DNA of 64,000 nucleotides from Toxonevra muliebris (GCA_963691655.1 OY829326.1:116347388-116411387), one strand, 5' to 3'; numbered from the stretch's first letter, positions 34,014 through 46,571 are shown. Translations and numbers: made by a program. Notes: generated from the letters alone by a model not told the origin.

Positions 34014-35836
34014 ATGTTTCAGTTTCTAATCTATTGTATTTTTTTCATTTTTTCAAAAACTGCAAACGCCAATAATATTTTCGAATTAACGGGTGTTGAA
34101 CTCTTTCAATCCGTTTTGGAAATAAATACTCAAAATTACAGTAAGTGTAAAATGAAATAAAATAAAATTAATTTAAAAACATTATTTTCCTTGTATATTC
34201 GAGTAGAACCAAAGGCCACAATTCCTTCAGTTGAATTCAAAAAAATAGGGACAAAATATTATGTAACGTCTCACGGTCAACGGGTATGCATGTATATAAG
34301 TACAAAATAATGATTTGAAAGTAATTAATCTCGAAAGAAATTCTTTTTTGTCATCCAGGCCAATTGGTTCCAAGCAGCTAATATATGTCGTGCACACAAC
34401 ACCCAATTGGCTAACATTGAAAACGTGTTGGAAATGGATCTTATATCTAATTATCTAATTGGCCAGGGAAGAAGGTATGCATTTTGGATATCTGGAAATG
34501 ATTTAAGTAAAGCGGGCCATTTTGTATGGGGCCAAACTGGCAAGCCGATGTCATATAGCAAATGGCAACCAGGAGATCCTAATAATTATGACAACCGAGA
34601 GCATTGTGTAAGTCTGTGGAACTTGAGTGATGGATTTTACATGAACGATGCTAATTGTCATTCTGTGTTCTCATTTATTTGTGAAGAGAAATCTATAAAC
34701 TATGGTTAGTTTTAAATGTAAAATATAATTTCAGATATTTAGAGCTGATTTCAATAATGATTTTTTTATATAGCTATATCAAGTGAACCTCTTCAAGATG
34801 CAAACTTAGTTCAAATAGGAGCAAAGTCTTATATAATACATAATGATGAGGTTTGTTAATATAATTATACTATCTTGCACTTTAAGTTTATGAACATTAG
34901 AGTGGCATGATCTGAGAGCTTTTCAAATTCAAAAATCTAAAGGTGTGAACAGTTGGAGTTTGTACAAGAATACCTAACCAAAATTTTCAGTAACACTGAA
35001 AATTTTACTTTTAATATAAAATATTCTTTTGATTTTGATAGAAATTTACGATTTTAGTGAATTTTCTACAAAAGTCTTCAGGATTCGGCAGGTATTTAAA
35101 AAATCTGAAATATCGTAAACTTATGTTTGAATCTAGAAATCTGTACTTATCTCACTCCTTTTCACTGTATATGGTCCATACACATTGACTACAGCAGCTA
35201 CACGAACACTAGACTTCGTGTCAGCTACAACTGTCGCCGTGTAGTCAGCTACTAAACACAATGGAAGCGGCACCACCTGAAGCAAACACAGCCAAAACAA
35301 CAAAAACAACTCTCTTCTCTCTCTGTTGCTTGCCAAATTAGAAATAGATTGAAAATTGGCCACAGGTGGTCGTGTCGTCGCCAAAATAATAGTCTCCATA
35401 AGAACATGTTGTTTTTATAATTTGACATGTAGTCGTGTAGCTGCCGTCGTCAATGTGTATGGTGCAATAGGCATCAATCTCATTTATTGAAAACTGCTCT
35501 TTTTAGGTAAATTGGTTCAGGGCAGCAGATATTTGTCGTTCACATGGCGCACAATTAGCTAATATTGAAAGCGCAACGGAAATGAATGAAATGTCAGATT
35601 ATTTAATCTTGAACGATCTGTCGCATATATTTTGGTTATCCGGCAATGATTTAGGAACAGAAGGAAATTTTTTATGGGGCGATACTGGTAAGATTATGAC
35701 ATATACAAATTGGATACCAGATGATCCCAACAATTCTAATAATGAAGAGGATTGTGTGGGACTGCGAAAGATAGACACATTTCAAATGGCTGATATTAAT
35801 TGCAATACAACTTTAAGATTTATTTGTGTATTATGA
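34014..35836 (+). CDS. Lectin gene 2: secreted two-CTLD C-type lectin
   Basis: Exons are 34014-34140, 34207-34283, 34359-34704, 34774-34850 and 35507-35836, phases 1, 0, 1, 0, coding 318 residues. The signal peptide starts MFQFLIYCIFFIFSKTANA. The N-terminal segment (NIFELTGVELFQSVLEIN) lacks Cys, as in lectin 1. Domain 1 has DPN and MND in the Ca2+ loop; domain 2 has DPN and MAD, so its Asn ligand is lost. DPN in place of EPN is unusual for a sugar-binding CTLD. Four Cys per domain are kept, so folding is expected. Intron 4 (656 bp) carries a MITE at 35176-35462. It pairs with lectin 1 as the Cys-less subgroup of the array. Confidence 0.9.
35176..35462. mobile_element. MITE of about 287 bp in intron 4 of lectin gene 2
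   Basis: The left end CCATACACATTGACTACAGC and following AGCTACACGA are mirrored at the right end (TCGTGTAGCTGCCGTCGTCA then ATGTGTATGG), an inverted repeat of about 30 bp with two or three mismatches. It codes for nothing. The minus-strand frame within it is chance. The splice sites of the host intron are intact. Confidence 0.75.
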
Positions 35837-36309
35837 ATTAAATTAAATAAAATTCATTGTCACCAAAAAATATGAATTATTCTTACATTACATGAGGCGA
35901 AAAATTGAAACCAGTTTCAGCATGAAAGTTCTGCTATGAGTCAGACTTCGTGCTATAAAAAAATATAAAAAACACAGTGGTTATCATCAAAATAATCCCA
36001 CATTTAAAAAAAATTTCCAACTCCTATCCCACTGAACACACTGCTGTACATTTATTTGTAAGAGAAGGACATTCAGTATTAGATTAGATGGCCGCAACTT
36101 CAAAAGTAAGAGGAATAACTGCAAAATTTTTGATGCCGGTTAATGCGGAGAATAAAATTCAAAAAATTTATCTGGAATTGCCCCCACTTGATAACAATGT
36201 CAGCATAGTCAGATGATATGAACGTAACACAAAATCTGTGGGCTTTTTTTAGAAAATAATAACCGAAACATAAAATTTCAAACAAAATTAGTTGAAGAAG
36301 ACATTGCTT

Positions 36310-36417
36310 GAGGAATGACAAAAAAATCCCCCCATCCACTACACAAAAGCTTGTGGACTCAATGCCAAACATTATCCAGGCCTTCATAAATGCAAAGGGT
36401 TATCACATAAAATATTA
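36310..36417 (+). pseudogene. C-terminal scrap of a Tc1-like transposase
   Basis: The frame ending at about 36417 reads STTQKLVDSMPNIIQAFINA then KGYHIKY and a stop. This matches the C-terminus of Tc1 transposases (LV-SMP-RIQ-VI-AKGG-TKY). Upstream sequence is too decayed to follow. Confidence 0.6.
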
Positions 36418-36689
36418 AAATTAGCTCAAAAACCTTTAGTTCTTAGATTTTTTTGTTCAAATCGAAGTATATCAAATAAGCTGTGACATGAAATTTAGCA
36501 ACATTTTTAGTTTTTTACTTTGATTAAACTACATATGTTTTTACGAAAACTGGGATGATTTGCTTTTCTTCTTTAATTGAAAAAAGTGCTGCTGAAAGTC
36601 ATCGATTTCTGTCACGTGTGAATATACTCCATCGATTAAAATATGTGAATTCTGATTTCTACACTTTAAAAGTAGAGATTTTCACACGG

Positions 36690-37490
36690 AAGACAAGTAA
36701 CGTCCTGGCCAAGTGAAAAAGTTCAAAGATGAAGATGTTACTCTATGAAGACTCGCGCCAAATACGAGAAGAACTTGCAATAACATTGAGAGTTACTCAA
36801 TCAGAAATTTCCAAGCGCCTGAAATCTTTAGCGTTCATTCAAAAGGAAGGAAATTGGGTACTATACGACTTAAAATCGAGTCTCAGATGCTGCTTCAGCG
36901 CTATAAAAATAAGTAGGTTTTGCATTGAATTATTATTGGTTGTGAAAATGGAGTTATTACGACAACCCGAAGTGCAAGAAGTCGTATGTGAAGCCCGGCC
37001 AACCATGAAAATGAACGCCGTAGCAGAGTACTCATGGCGCCAAGGTAATGCTCTGTATTTGGTGGGATCAGGAGGGTGTCATCTATTACGAGCTACTAAA
37101 CCTGATGAAACTATTACGGGAGAGCTGTATCGAAAATAATTGATTCGTTTGAAGAGAGCAGTGACCGAAAAATGGCCAGAATATGGAACCAGGTACGAGA
37201 CCGTAATTTTGCAATATGACAACGCCTCATGTTGCAAGACCGGTTAAAAACTATTCGAAGAATAGTGGATGAGAAGTTTTGCCTCACCCACCGTATTCAA
37301 AAGACCTGGCTCCGTCTGACTATCACTTATTTCAATCGATACAGAATGCCCTTACTGGAATACGCTTTGCTTCAGTTGAATGTATCAAAAATTGGTTTGA
37401 TTCGTTTATCGCCTCAAAAGATGGACGGTGTTTTTTTGCAAAGAGATCCATAAACTGCCTGGAAGATGGCAAAATGTGATAGCTTTGTTA
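36690..37490 (+). pseudogene. Dead mariner transposase (DD34D type)
   Basis: Pieces in several frames follow a full mariner transposase in order. First come SRQIREELAITLRVTQSEIS then KRLKSLAFIQKEGNWVLYDL (the DNA-binding helix-turn-helix). Then come a degraded centre, HPPYSKDLAPSDYHLFQSIQ (the third catalytic Asp), and NWFDSFIASKDGRCFFAKRS at the end. Many stops and frameshifts make it inactive. Confidence 0.8.
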
Positions 37491-37569
37491 TTTAAATAGA
37501 GTTATATTTTTGTAAAAAAAAAATTCCTCATTTTCAAGTTATACATCCAATACTTGTACATATGTATAT

Positions 37570-39335
37570 TAGGGTGGCCCTTATATTTAAACTTTCTAAA
37601 AGTTTAGCTCTCAGACCGCTATCTTGTTCTAATCAATGAAGAAACAATCGGTGAAAAATTTGAGCTCAATCGGGCAACTGCGCGGCCCTCATCGACCATG
37701 AAGTTGTACATTGTCGCCCAGAAAGTAATTTTTCAGATAAATCAATCTTTTGTTCTTGGATTTCTTGAACAACACCTTTCCATGAAGAAACAACACCGAG
37801 ATGATTAGCAAGGTTGTTAGAGTTAGCAATGGTTTATGCATTCAAGATGTACCTTTCTCAAGACCAGTTTCAGTTATCTCATAAGGGGAAGAACTCTTAA
37901 AAAGAATTTGTATTTTTCTTGCTCGGATGTACGTTCGAGTTCCTGTCACCAGATGGAATTAAAGCACCTTATCATTACTTTTTGTTCATGCGTCAATCGA
38001 TAAATGTTTTGGATATTGATTAAGAAATCAGAAATTTGTCACCCACCTCGAGTACTTAGATCCCCAAACTGTGGTTCTATAATTATTTGATGAAAATATT
38101 CCAACAGCGGTTAAGACAACTAAAGCTACAAAAAAATAATTTTTCTTCGTTTATAAACATCGAGTTTAGGTCTTTTGTAACTCCTGGTACAAAAATGTTC
38201 TTAGCGAAACTTTCTATCAGCACCAATTTCTTCAACAATGAACTTTCAACATTGAAATAGGATCCAGGTTACAAAAATGGAATTGGAAAACTAGAGAAGA
38301 AAATTGTTGTCGATGACGTTGCAAAAAAAAAAAAAAATGTGAAACTCATTCAGGAATTCAATAACAAAAAATAAAGCTGAGAAATAATTTATTTCACAAA
38401 TCGTTGCCGAAGACCGAAAAAATACCCAACTGCTATTAAATTCTCTCTTTTAGTGCGAATACACGAGAGTGAATTTTACTGAAATTTTGAATTTAAAATT
38501 TAGGTGGTCACACGACAAAAAAGGATTTTCATTGAGAATCGAATTTCGTTTTTGACTGATTATAAGTATGGAAAAGAAGAAGAATTTTTGTGTGCTATAA
38601 TTATACGTGTTACCTCTGCAACTTTGTTGCAGAGGTAACAAAGTTGCAGAGGTAACACGTACACAATTATACAATTATCGCTGCTAGTTATACATAACTA
38701 GAAGCAAATCGAGAATAAAACGAAGCTATTGTTTCAAACAACTTTACCTTCAAACTAAAGGCCATTCTTAAAACGTTATATAATTCTAAAAATTGTTTAA
38801 AAATTCGTATCAGTTTATTATTTATAGTCAGAAATATATGGTAAAATGCAAAATGTCAAAAAAATAATTTGAGGGTTGCTGAGTTACTTTCGGCATTTCA
38901 AGTGAATTTTGTTGGAATTCTAGTAAAATTCACACTTGATTCTATAGATATAATTCTTGTGAATAAAAATACGTTTCTCCTAAAGAAGTTGTGGGCGATT
39001 ACATTTTTCATGTTGTTTCAGGAATTGTGCGACTTTACTTTTAAAAAATTTGATTCAGAAGGTTTTCATACAATTTCCCGGATGTGTCCAAATAAATTTC
39101 TCAAAAAAGAAACAAGAAAATGGTTAAGATAGGGAAGACCATACCGCTTTTGAACGGAGCTAATAGTTGCGTATACTATGTTTCAACTTCAAGGCGTTTG
39201 AGGGTCACCTAGAAGTTGTCCGATGGAGCTCAAGTTTTGCACAGCCCAGTTTTTTCTTGATTGGAACCAGATTAGTGCAAGGGAGTTGCAATATTTTTAC
39301 TTTTGAAAAATTACCTATAGCTAAGGGCCACCCTA
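37570..39335. mobile_element. 1.77 kb non-autonomous hAT-like element
   Basis: It starts TAGGGTGGCCCTTA and ends TAAGGGCCACCCTA, a perfect 14 bp inverted repeat. Both sides carry the 8-bp duplication ATGTATAT (37562-37569 and 39336-39343). Inner parts of the two ends are also inverse copies: TTTGAGCTCAATCGGGCAAC near 37660 against the inverse of GTTGTCCGATGGAGCTCAAG near 39210. So the inverted repeats reach at least 150 bp with gaps. An 8-bp duplication with TAGGG ends fits hAT. No transposase is seen. It has itself been invaded around 38450-38680. Confidence 0.85.
38453..38680. repeat. Single MITE arm plus palindrome inside the hAT-like element
   Basis: TAGTGCGAATACACGAGAGT and the following 140 bp (AAATTTAGGTGGTCACACGA; GAAGAAGAAGAATTTTTGTG) match one arm of the TTA-flanked MITE at 62381-62890. 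It is followed at about 38608-38665 by GTTACCTCTGCAACTTTG and its inverse, CAAAGTTGCAGAGGTAAC. This gives a foldback with a near-repeat. Confidence 0.65.
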
Positions 39336-39344
39336 ATGTATATG

Positions 39345-41439
39345 TATAAATTTCGTTTCACTTCGAATTTTTCATTAATATTTAAGCAGAGTATTCTTGA
39401 AACTATAAGGAGCCCACAAATAAAAACAAACAAAAATCGATGGAATGTAATAATATTAATAATATTTTTTATACAGATTGGGTTTGCCAATGCATACATT
39501 TAATTTTACAGCATTGATATACAATGAAATACAAAAATTATCAGAAATGGTTCTATAAATAGGTCCCTTCAGTTCAATGTAATATGAGTTTTAGCTTTTA
39601 CACTATTTTATAAATAGGAGGAAAACGATCCGTCTATAAATGGACAGAATACATGGGTTAAAACCCATCAAATAATAACGAAAAATAATATTTTCCCACC
39701 TTTTGACTGGCAATAATAAAACTTCAAAATTTAAAATTGCTTAACAAATTGTGTAAATATAACGCGCACAATATTGGTATTAATAACTAATAATAAATTT
39801 TAATTTGCAAGTTTTTACATGGTGTTGCAATTTCATTATCTTTCGTTGGACTTCTTACTTGTTTTGTTGTATTTGTTAATCTTAATTTGTTGACCTTAGT
39901 ATGCTGCCATCGACGCTACCCAGCAGATTCTTATAAAAGTGCGTAAAATTTTATAAATTATATATTTTTTACAGCATTCACAGCAAGCCTAAATAGTGGT
40001 AATTTATTACAAATTTGGTGTAAAAGTTGAATAAAATATATAGGTTATGCCGGGGCGATTTGTATGAAGTAAAAATTTTTGATACCGCACCTTCGAAATT
40101 ATGATTCCTGTTGTCATTAAGAACAAAAAGTTCTTCCACGACATAGGTCTAAAACGAATTTCGAGGCTCCGAAATTTGATTTTTATGGAAAATGTTCGGT
40201 TTATATAGAATTTTCAAAGCACTTGGAATTTTTGTAATAGTTTTGTCTATGAAAATTGGTACTCGGAGGTTTTTTCGTACGAAAAGTCCATTTTTGATAT
40301 TGACTTTTAACTCAGGCATCCGATAGGGGGCGCTATCGAAAATTGTTTTTATTTTTTTACAGTTAATTATTATAATTATTATTAATCGAATTGCTGAAAC
40401 CGACCTCCCAAGTTATATGTACATGCATAGAATAGGGCCGAGGTACTGAATCTAAATTGATGTGTAGGACTAAACAGAGGCTAGATGCTTGTCTTAGGCT
40501 TGGCTGGAATTACAACCAATGATGAGTCTTCGCCCGCTTCAATAATGCTTCCCCAGCCACTTCTGCTGTGCGTCAGCCGATAAGCTTACGAAGTTATCCT
40601 TACTTTTGGTTAACGATTAACTTTAACAATTGATTAAGATCGGGTAAATTTCTTCCGTTAATTTAAATCTGTTAGCTACAAAACTAAACTAACACCAGTC
40701 AAAAAGTACCTGCATACAATAATAAAAAATAAAAAGAAGTAATTTATAAATAGTATTTTTTGGTACACTTTGCTGTAACGTCTTTGAAAAGTTGACAACA
40801 CACTCAACGTACAACAGCCTGAAGTAAATGCGGAAATTACGGATATTCAAAACGGTACGAGAATCGAACCATTTTTTGTGGGCTTTTACTTTTGCTTTAC
40901 TCAATTAACAATTTTTTTTATGAAAATAAATAAATTATTCATTATTATTTATTAAATTTCGTTATTCAATCAACTTTTTCAGGTCGTAATGCTATGGTTT
41001 TAAGTGTTTTCGGTGAAAAAATATTTTATTTATCCTTTTTCCATACAAAAATTTAACACTAACGGTTAAAGTTATCTTTCAATATTTTTTTTTCGGAATT
41101 ACCGAATTAACGTTAGCAAAGTTAGCTTCAACGATGCCAAATGTCAACGATTGGGGTTAGATGTTAGTACTGAATTGAAACTGAAGTTCCATACAAGTGT
41201 GGAATTTGTGAAATAACTGGCGTTATCATTTCGAGCCTAAGCCAATCGTTTGAAATTGGTGGTAAATTTAAGATTTCTAAACAAAGCAATACATATTGCT
41301 GGGATATATTATTTCTTATCATTGATGGTTCATGGTACATATTTTTGTAATGAAAAAATAATTTCTTTCTTCAACGCTGTAGTCAGTGTTCTGTGGGCAG
41401 TAAAACCGGTCAGTCTGAAAAATTTGTATCGAGATCGCA
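39345..41439. other. Intergenic upstream of lectin gene 3
   Basis: No gene supported. Just upstream of the start codon the motif GTAGTCAGTGTTCTGTGGGC at about 41381-41400 contains TCAGTG, which fits the arthropod initiator, about 55 bp before the ATG. Confidence 0.4.
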
Positions 41440-42744
41440 ATGCTTAAGCTTCAAGTTGTTTTCTTCCTATTCGCATTTTTGAAAAGTATACAAGCACAAA
41501 CATATTTTGAATCCTTAGGAGTTGAGTGTTATCAAAATATACTTGCTACGAGATGCACACAAGATTCAAGTAAGTAAATTTTCGGTTTACAAAAATAACT
41601 CATAATCTTTCAATAAAATATATTTTATTTGCAGGTCAGGAAACTGCGCCTCCTCCTTCTCCTAAGCCACAATTCATTACAATTGGTTCTAAAAAATATA
41701 TAATATCAAGAGAGAATAGAGTACGTAAATATATGTAAATTAAATTTAATAGGAAATAAATAAGTTTTTATTGCATTTAGGTGAATTGGTTCGTGGCAGC
41801 TGATATATGCCGCATGTACAATTCTCAATTGGTCAATATTGAAAATGAAGCGGAAATGAATGCAATATCCAATTATTTAATCTCTAATAATCTAAGACGC
41901 TTTTACTGGATATCTGGCAATGATTTAAGCAAAGAAGGCAACTTTGTGTGGGGTGATACTGGTAAAGGTATGACGTATGCCAAATGGCGTGCAGGCGAAC
42001 CTAATAATTACAATAACTTAGAGAATTGTATAAATTTGGCGGAACAGAATAATAAATTTGACATGAACGACGCTAACTGCCATTCCCATTTGGAGTTTAT
42101 TTGTGTAGAAAATACACAGCATTATGGTGAGCTTAAAGCATGAAATAGATATTAAAATTATTACCTACTTCTTATAAATTTGAAAATTCTTTGGTAGACA
42201 TTCATCTAAAATTAAGAGATCCAGCGGAACCATTTGTCAAAATAGGAACAAAGCATTATTTAATAAATTATGTAGGAAAGGTACGTGAGTATGGAAAAAT
42301 TACTAATGTTTTAATCGATTTTGAATTGATAATCTTGATAATAATACTACAACGTACATACTTATACTTATTATATTTTTTAGTAAGATAATTGCTATTT
42401 TGTAATTTTAGTTAAATTGGTTCGAAGCTGGTAATATGTGTCGTTCTTATAATGCACAATTGGCTAATATTGAAAGCGACGAGGAATTGAACACTCTAAC
42501 AAAATACCTAGCTGAGAATGGCTTTGAAGAGAATGAGTTCTGGTTATCCGGCAATGATTTACGCAAAGAGGGACAATGGTTATGGGGCGACACTGGCAAA
42601 CCTATGACCTATGTCAAGTGGCGTGACGGTGAACCGAATAATTTTGGTAATGCTGAACATTGTGTGCTTTTTAGAAAATATGGACAATTTTCTATGAACG
42701 ATGCTTATTGCACATCAACTTATAATGCAATTTGCGTTTGGTAA
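41440..42744 (+). CDS. Lectin gene 3: secreted two-CTLD C-type lectin
   Basis: Exons are 41440-41569, 41635-41720, 41781-42126, 42198-42280 and 42412-42744, phases 1, 0, 1, 0, coding 325 residues. The signal peptide is MLKLQVVFFLFAFLKSIQA. The N-terminal segment carries a Cys pair (VECYQNILATRC) absent from lectins 1 and 2, and exon 2 adds a Pro-rich hinge (APPPSPKP). Both domains keep EPN and MND, so this is the copy most likely to bind two mannose-type ligands at once. Four Cys per domain are present. The product ends ICVW, like lectins 4 and 5. All introns are under 135 bp. Confidence 0.92.
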
Positions 42745-43348
42745 AATTTTTAAAAATCTCAATTATTCGCATAAATTTTAATAAAATAACAAATTAAATA
42801 TTAAATATATACTACATATGCATACATACAAAATATATCAATATATTAATTTTTTTGAGCTTTTTAAAAAATGATGCTGGGAAGTTGACTATACATTTAT
42901 TTCAATACATATGCCAATGGTTGAATTAAAAAAATTAAAAATGTACTATTTTTATGTATGAAGAGACGTCGGGAATAAGGATCAGTCACATTTGTTGTAA
43001 AATTAGTTGATGATGCCATCTCGTAACTCAATGCCGAATGTATGATTTCTGTGTAAAAACCAAAGGAAAGAAATGGAGATCGGAGTTCATTTAATTTTAT
43101 GAAAAATGAATAAAATTCATCCAAATGCAAGGAAAACAATCATAGTTTAAGTGAAGGTTAATGTAAGTTAGTATTTATAATACTATGATCATAATTAAAC
43201 TCTAATTGGTTTTCCGATTGTTATTATAACTAAACGATCGGTAAATTTTAGGAAAAATTTATACCAGAGCAATGAGCTATTTTATTATGTGTCGGACTTG
43301 TCGTTAAGCTGCTACTCATTGCCCAAAAGCTAAGTTATTTCAATAATA
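42745..43348. other. 3' UTR and intergenic after lectin gene 3
   Basis: AATAAA variants (TTAATAAAATAAC near 42778) follow the stop. No other gene or repeat is supported up to the Tc1-type element. Confidence 0.4.
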
Positions 43349-45340
43349 AGGAGTGAGATCGAAAAAATCTTAACATATATAAAATTCAATAATTTTTAAA
43401 CGGTTGATCTTAGAGTTTTGATTTTTTTTTATTTAATTGATAATATTTTACAAATTACAGAAAAATATAGCTTTTGTAGTTCTAACCACTATTTATGAAC
43501 TCGTGGGACTTTCTTGGTAAGCTTTCCATTAGAGATTTGATAGTTGTTTCAGACACCTTTTTGGAACAGTTTGCCCATCTCCTTTTAAAATCTTCGATAT
43601 TTTGAGATACATTTTTCGTGCTCTTTTAGTTTCTTTTCACAAGAGCCCAATATCTCTCCACTGGTCTTAGCTCCGGACAATTTGGAGGATTGGCCTCTCT
43701 TGCTAAAAAAACTATGTTATTACTTTGGTACCACTCCAGAGCTTTCTTGCCGTAGTCACGTGATGCCAAATCGAGCCAAAAATATGTGGACACATTGTGC
43801 TCTTTTATGAAAGGAAGAAGTCTTTTTTTCAAACATTCTTTGATGTATATTTCGGTATTTATAGAGCCAACTGTAGATTAGATTAGATTAATACGGAGGT
43901 GGGCAATAATTTCCCAGATCACTGCGGCCATCTAGGGCCTATTGTGATATACCTCAAAGATTATTGTGTTTATAGTTCTCCTATGAGTTTATTTCCTTTG
44001 AAGAAATTTAATATCTCTTTAGGAGAACAATCCGCAATGTCTTGCGGTTGTAGGATAGAGTTTCCCGAGTAACGAAGTCAAGTCCTCATTAGACCTTCAC
44101 AGTGGCATAAAATATGTTCTGCTGTTTCTTCCTCCTCGATACATATTCGGCACGTATCGTCTTGTGCTAGACCCAAGTTCGATAGGTGTTTTTTTACCCT
44201 CCAGTGCCCTGTATAGAACCCTGTGGCAATTCGGATTTGGTTCCTGCCTAAATTAAGCAGTTGTTTAGTTCTGCGTTGACAGATCTTTGGCATGAATGAT
44301 TTAGCTTGTTGTCGCTTGTAGCGAGTTACTGTCCAGCCAATTTTTTAAACTGATTTTAACGGAACTCCATGGTAGACCGCAGAATAGTCGTGGTCCAGTG
44401 AATTCACTGGATGATCCTTTCCTTGCAAGTTCGTCCGCCATTTCATTGCCTACATGTCCTCTATGCCCTGGCACCCAAATGAGTTGTACTCTGTTATGAG
44501 AAGCTAGATAGATTAGGAGCTGTAGGCAGTCCCAAACTAGTTTGGAGGTAATTTTATATGCAGACCACTGTATCAAATGACTTGCTTCTTTTGCCGCAAC
44601 TGAATATAGCTTGCCATACCAGGAATTTTTTAGGAAATTTTGTCTGCTTTTGGATTCAAATTGTTCTTCGACATTTCCTCGAGCATCAGCAATATAAATA
44701 TTTTGACCCGGAAGCTGCGTAAAATTTGCCAGTAGATACGTTTCGTCGTCCATTATACAACATGAATATTTTTGTATGTAATTCGATTTTAATTTCCGAG
44801 ACCTACTTTTGGCGTCTACATTTTTTGCAGCATTCATGTCTGGAACTTTTTGGACTTTGTATGTTTTCAAACCTGCATTGGCTTTAACTTTTCGCACCAA
44901 ATAGTCAGAGCACTGGGCTAACCGGGCAGCTTTTCTATTAGATGTGTTTAGAGATCTTTTCAATATGCTTTCTATTTTCTTGGCTTTCCCAATATCATGT
45001 GGACCTTGTTTTCTTCTCGAACCAGGTTTCCTATCGATGGTCAAATTCTCCTGAAACTGTTAAATAACATTGGAAACAGTTTGACGGCAGACCTTCAATT
45101 CTTTGATCAATTTTTTGTAGGACCAATTTTGATTTTTTTTTAAATTTTTAATAATTTTAAGACGTACTTCTTTTTCTTCACCCATTTTGATCAAACTCAC
45201 AATAAATCAACATGTTTGTCATTGAAAATAACAACTGACATATTTTTCAAAGATAACTAGATCAAAGAAATTTTTAAATTTTACACCCAAAAAAAATTAT
45301 TAGGTAAAACGTGCGTTAAGATTTTTTCAATCTCACTCCT
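43349..45340 (-). mobile_element. Tc1-type (DD37E) transposon carrying a LINE insertion
   Basis: It starts AGGAGTGAGATCGAAAAAAT and ends with the inverse (ATTTTTTCAATCTCACTCCT), flanked by TA at 43347-43348 and 45341-45342. Without the LINE it would be about 1.3 kb, normal for Tc1. The transposase reads on the minus strand from ATG 45185. It has a helix-turn-helix N-terminus, a stop near 45060, the first Asp in CCIMDDET, a frameshift near 44610, and the second Asp in YFWLDLASRDYG. It then has NPPNCPELRPVERYW with the final Glu, 37 residues after the second Asp, and a stop after ALVKRN. The copy is dead: two stops, a frameshift and the insertion. Confidence 0.88.
43876..44566 (-). mobile_element. 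5'-truncated LINE (RNase H plus Cys-rich tail) inserted in the Tc1-type element
   Basis: The minus strand codes AYKITSKLVWDCL, WVPGHRGHVGNEMADELARK (RNase H) and then CRICIEEEETAEHILCHC, a C-terminal zinc-knuckle-like motif, and ends in a GATTA/TAATC repeat tail (AATCT units) at 43876. The 6-bp sequence ACTGTA lies on both sides (43870-43875 and 44567-44572). Removing the LINE and one ACTGTA restores the transposon's reading ...SFDTVGSINTE across the join. It is related to the LINE tail at 1340-2480. Confidence 0.85.
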
Positions 45341-45342
45341 TA

Positions 45343-46571
45343 TATCTCATATCTCGCTTTACCTCAATACTGTTTAACACTATCAAGAATTTGTCCAATT
45401 CTGGGAACTACAGCAAGTGCAAATAGCGAATTACCTGGATATATTGGTGCTTGGTGTTCGACGAACATAAAACATTTTTTCCGTGCTCGGTCGAGGTGGT
45501 TACCTTCAGCTCGTTGCAGAGTTGCTTTTTGCCAAAATTTATTCCTCTGTTTAAAAATATTTTGTACGAAATGATTATCGCGATTTGTATAAAGCAAAGA
45601 TAAAAAATAATGATTATCCAACGGATTAAATGAAAAAAATCGGCCTGCTCTAAATTGTCGGAGAACACAGTTGAGTAAACCAAACTGGTTGTATGTTATA
45701 TTGGACCTGGCAATAATTTTTATTTACAGCTTTTTATTTTTATTTATGTAAAAATTATTTTACATTTTTTTTCTGGAAAAATTGAAAACAACGCACTACT
45801 CCAAATATAGGTTTTTATTCCCGAGTAAAAAAATATAACTTAGAAGATAATTTTTATTCTCGAATAAACAAATAAATTGATTTTTTTGGTTGAACAGAAA
45901 CATAAAAATCAAGCAATGATTTTTATACAAGATCGAAAAAATAAAAAGCAGGCAAAATTTATTATCGTTCAGCGAAAAAATAAAATCACAAATTACCGAT
46001 ATACAGGTTATTAATTATTCAAAAATGATCTAGACAGTTGAGACTTAAAGTTGGTGGCCTCTAATTTCAAAAAAGAAAAGAAGACGAATGACGCTTTGAT
46101 TAGGTTTTACTGCTACAAACAACAAGAGAAATTCAGCTACTATGCAGAGTGTTTTCGAATTATTAACAATAAGCAAATACTTATTTTATAATACCTGAAT
46201 ACAAACATCAATGCACCAAAATAATAATTTACTTATTTATGTTTTTACCTGTGTATTATCAAGAGTTTTGTTTAACGATGCAAACCAAACAGGCTTTCAG
46301 TTATAACCTGTTCTTTTTAAAGGGGTTTGTTTTGTAATGATTTACTACCTAAATATTAATGTGTTTCTCAACTCATGAGCTATTTCATTCAAAAACATGA
46401 GCCGAGTTTCTTAAATTTTTTATATTTTTGTTCTCCGCAACTTGTTTTGCAGCAAATACAATCACAGCCGCTAATTTTATATGCAAACGTATGTATAAGT
46501 AAATTACCTAACCGCTACATCATTTTCGAATTCTGAGAATAACAAATATGATAAGATTGAAAAGATCAGAA
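45343..46571. other. Intergenic, no gene seen
   Basis: A minus-strand stretch at 45364-45683 has two overlapping frames of mixed composition (ATLQRAEGNHLDRARKKCFM) that could be an old exon, but no family is recognised. The part from 46260 resembles DNA upstream of the other lectin genes (TTTTTGTTCTCCGCAACTTG compared with 53.2 kb). Confidence 0.4.

Noticed and set aside
44301..45044. A 247-codon frame joining transposase and RNase H as a fusion gene
   Set aside because: The RNase H part belongs to a LINE inserted with an ACTGTA target duplication; the continuous frame is accidental and follows a frameshift in the transposase.
45364..45683. Two overlapping minus-strand frames of mixed composition
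   Set aside because: They could be an old exon but no family is recognised and they compete with each other; too weak to call.
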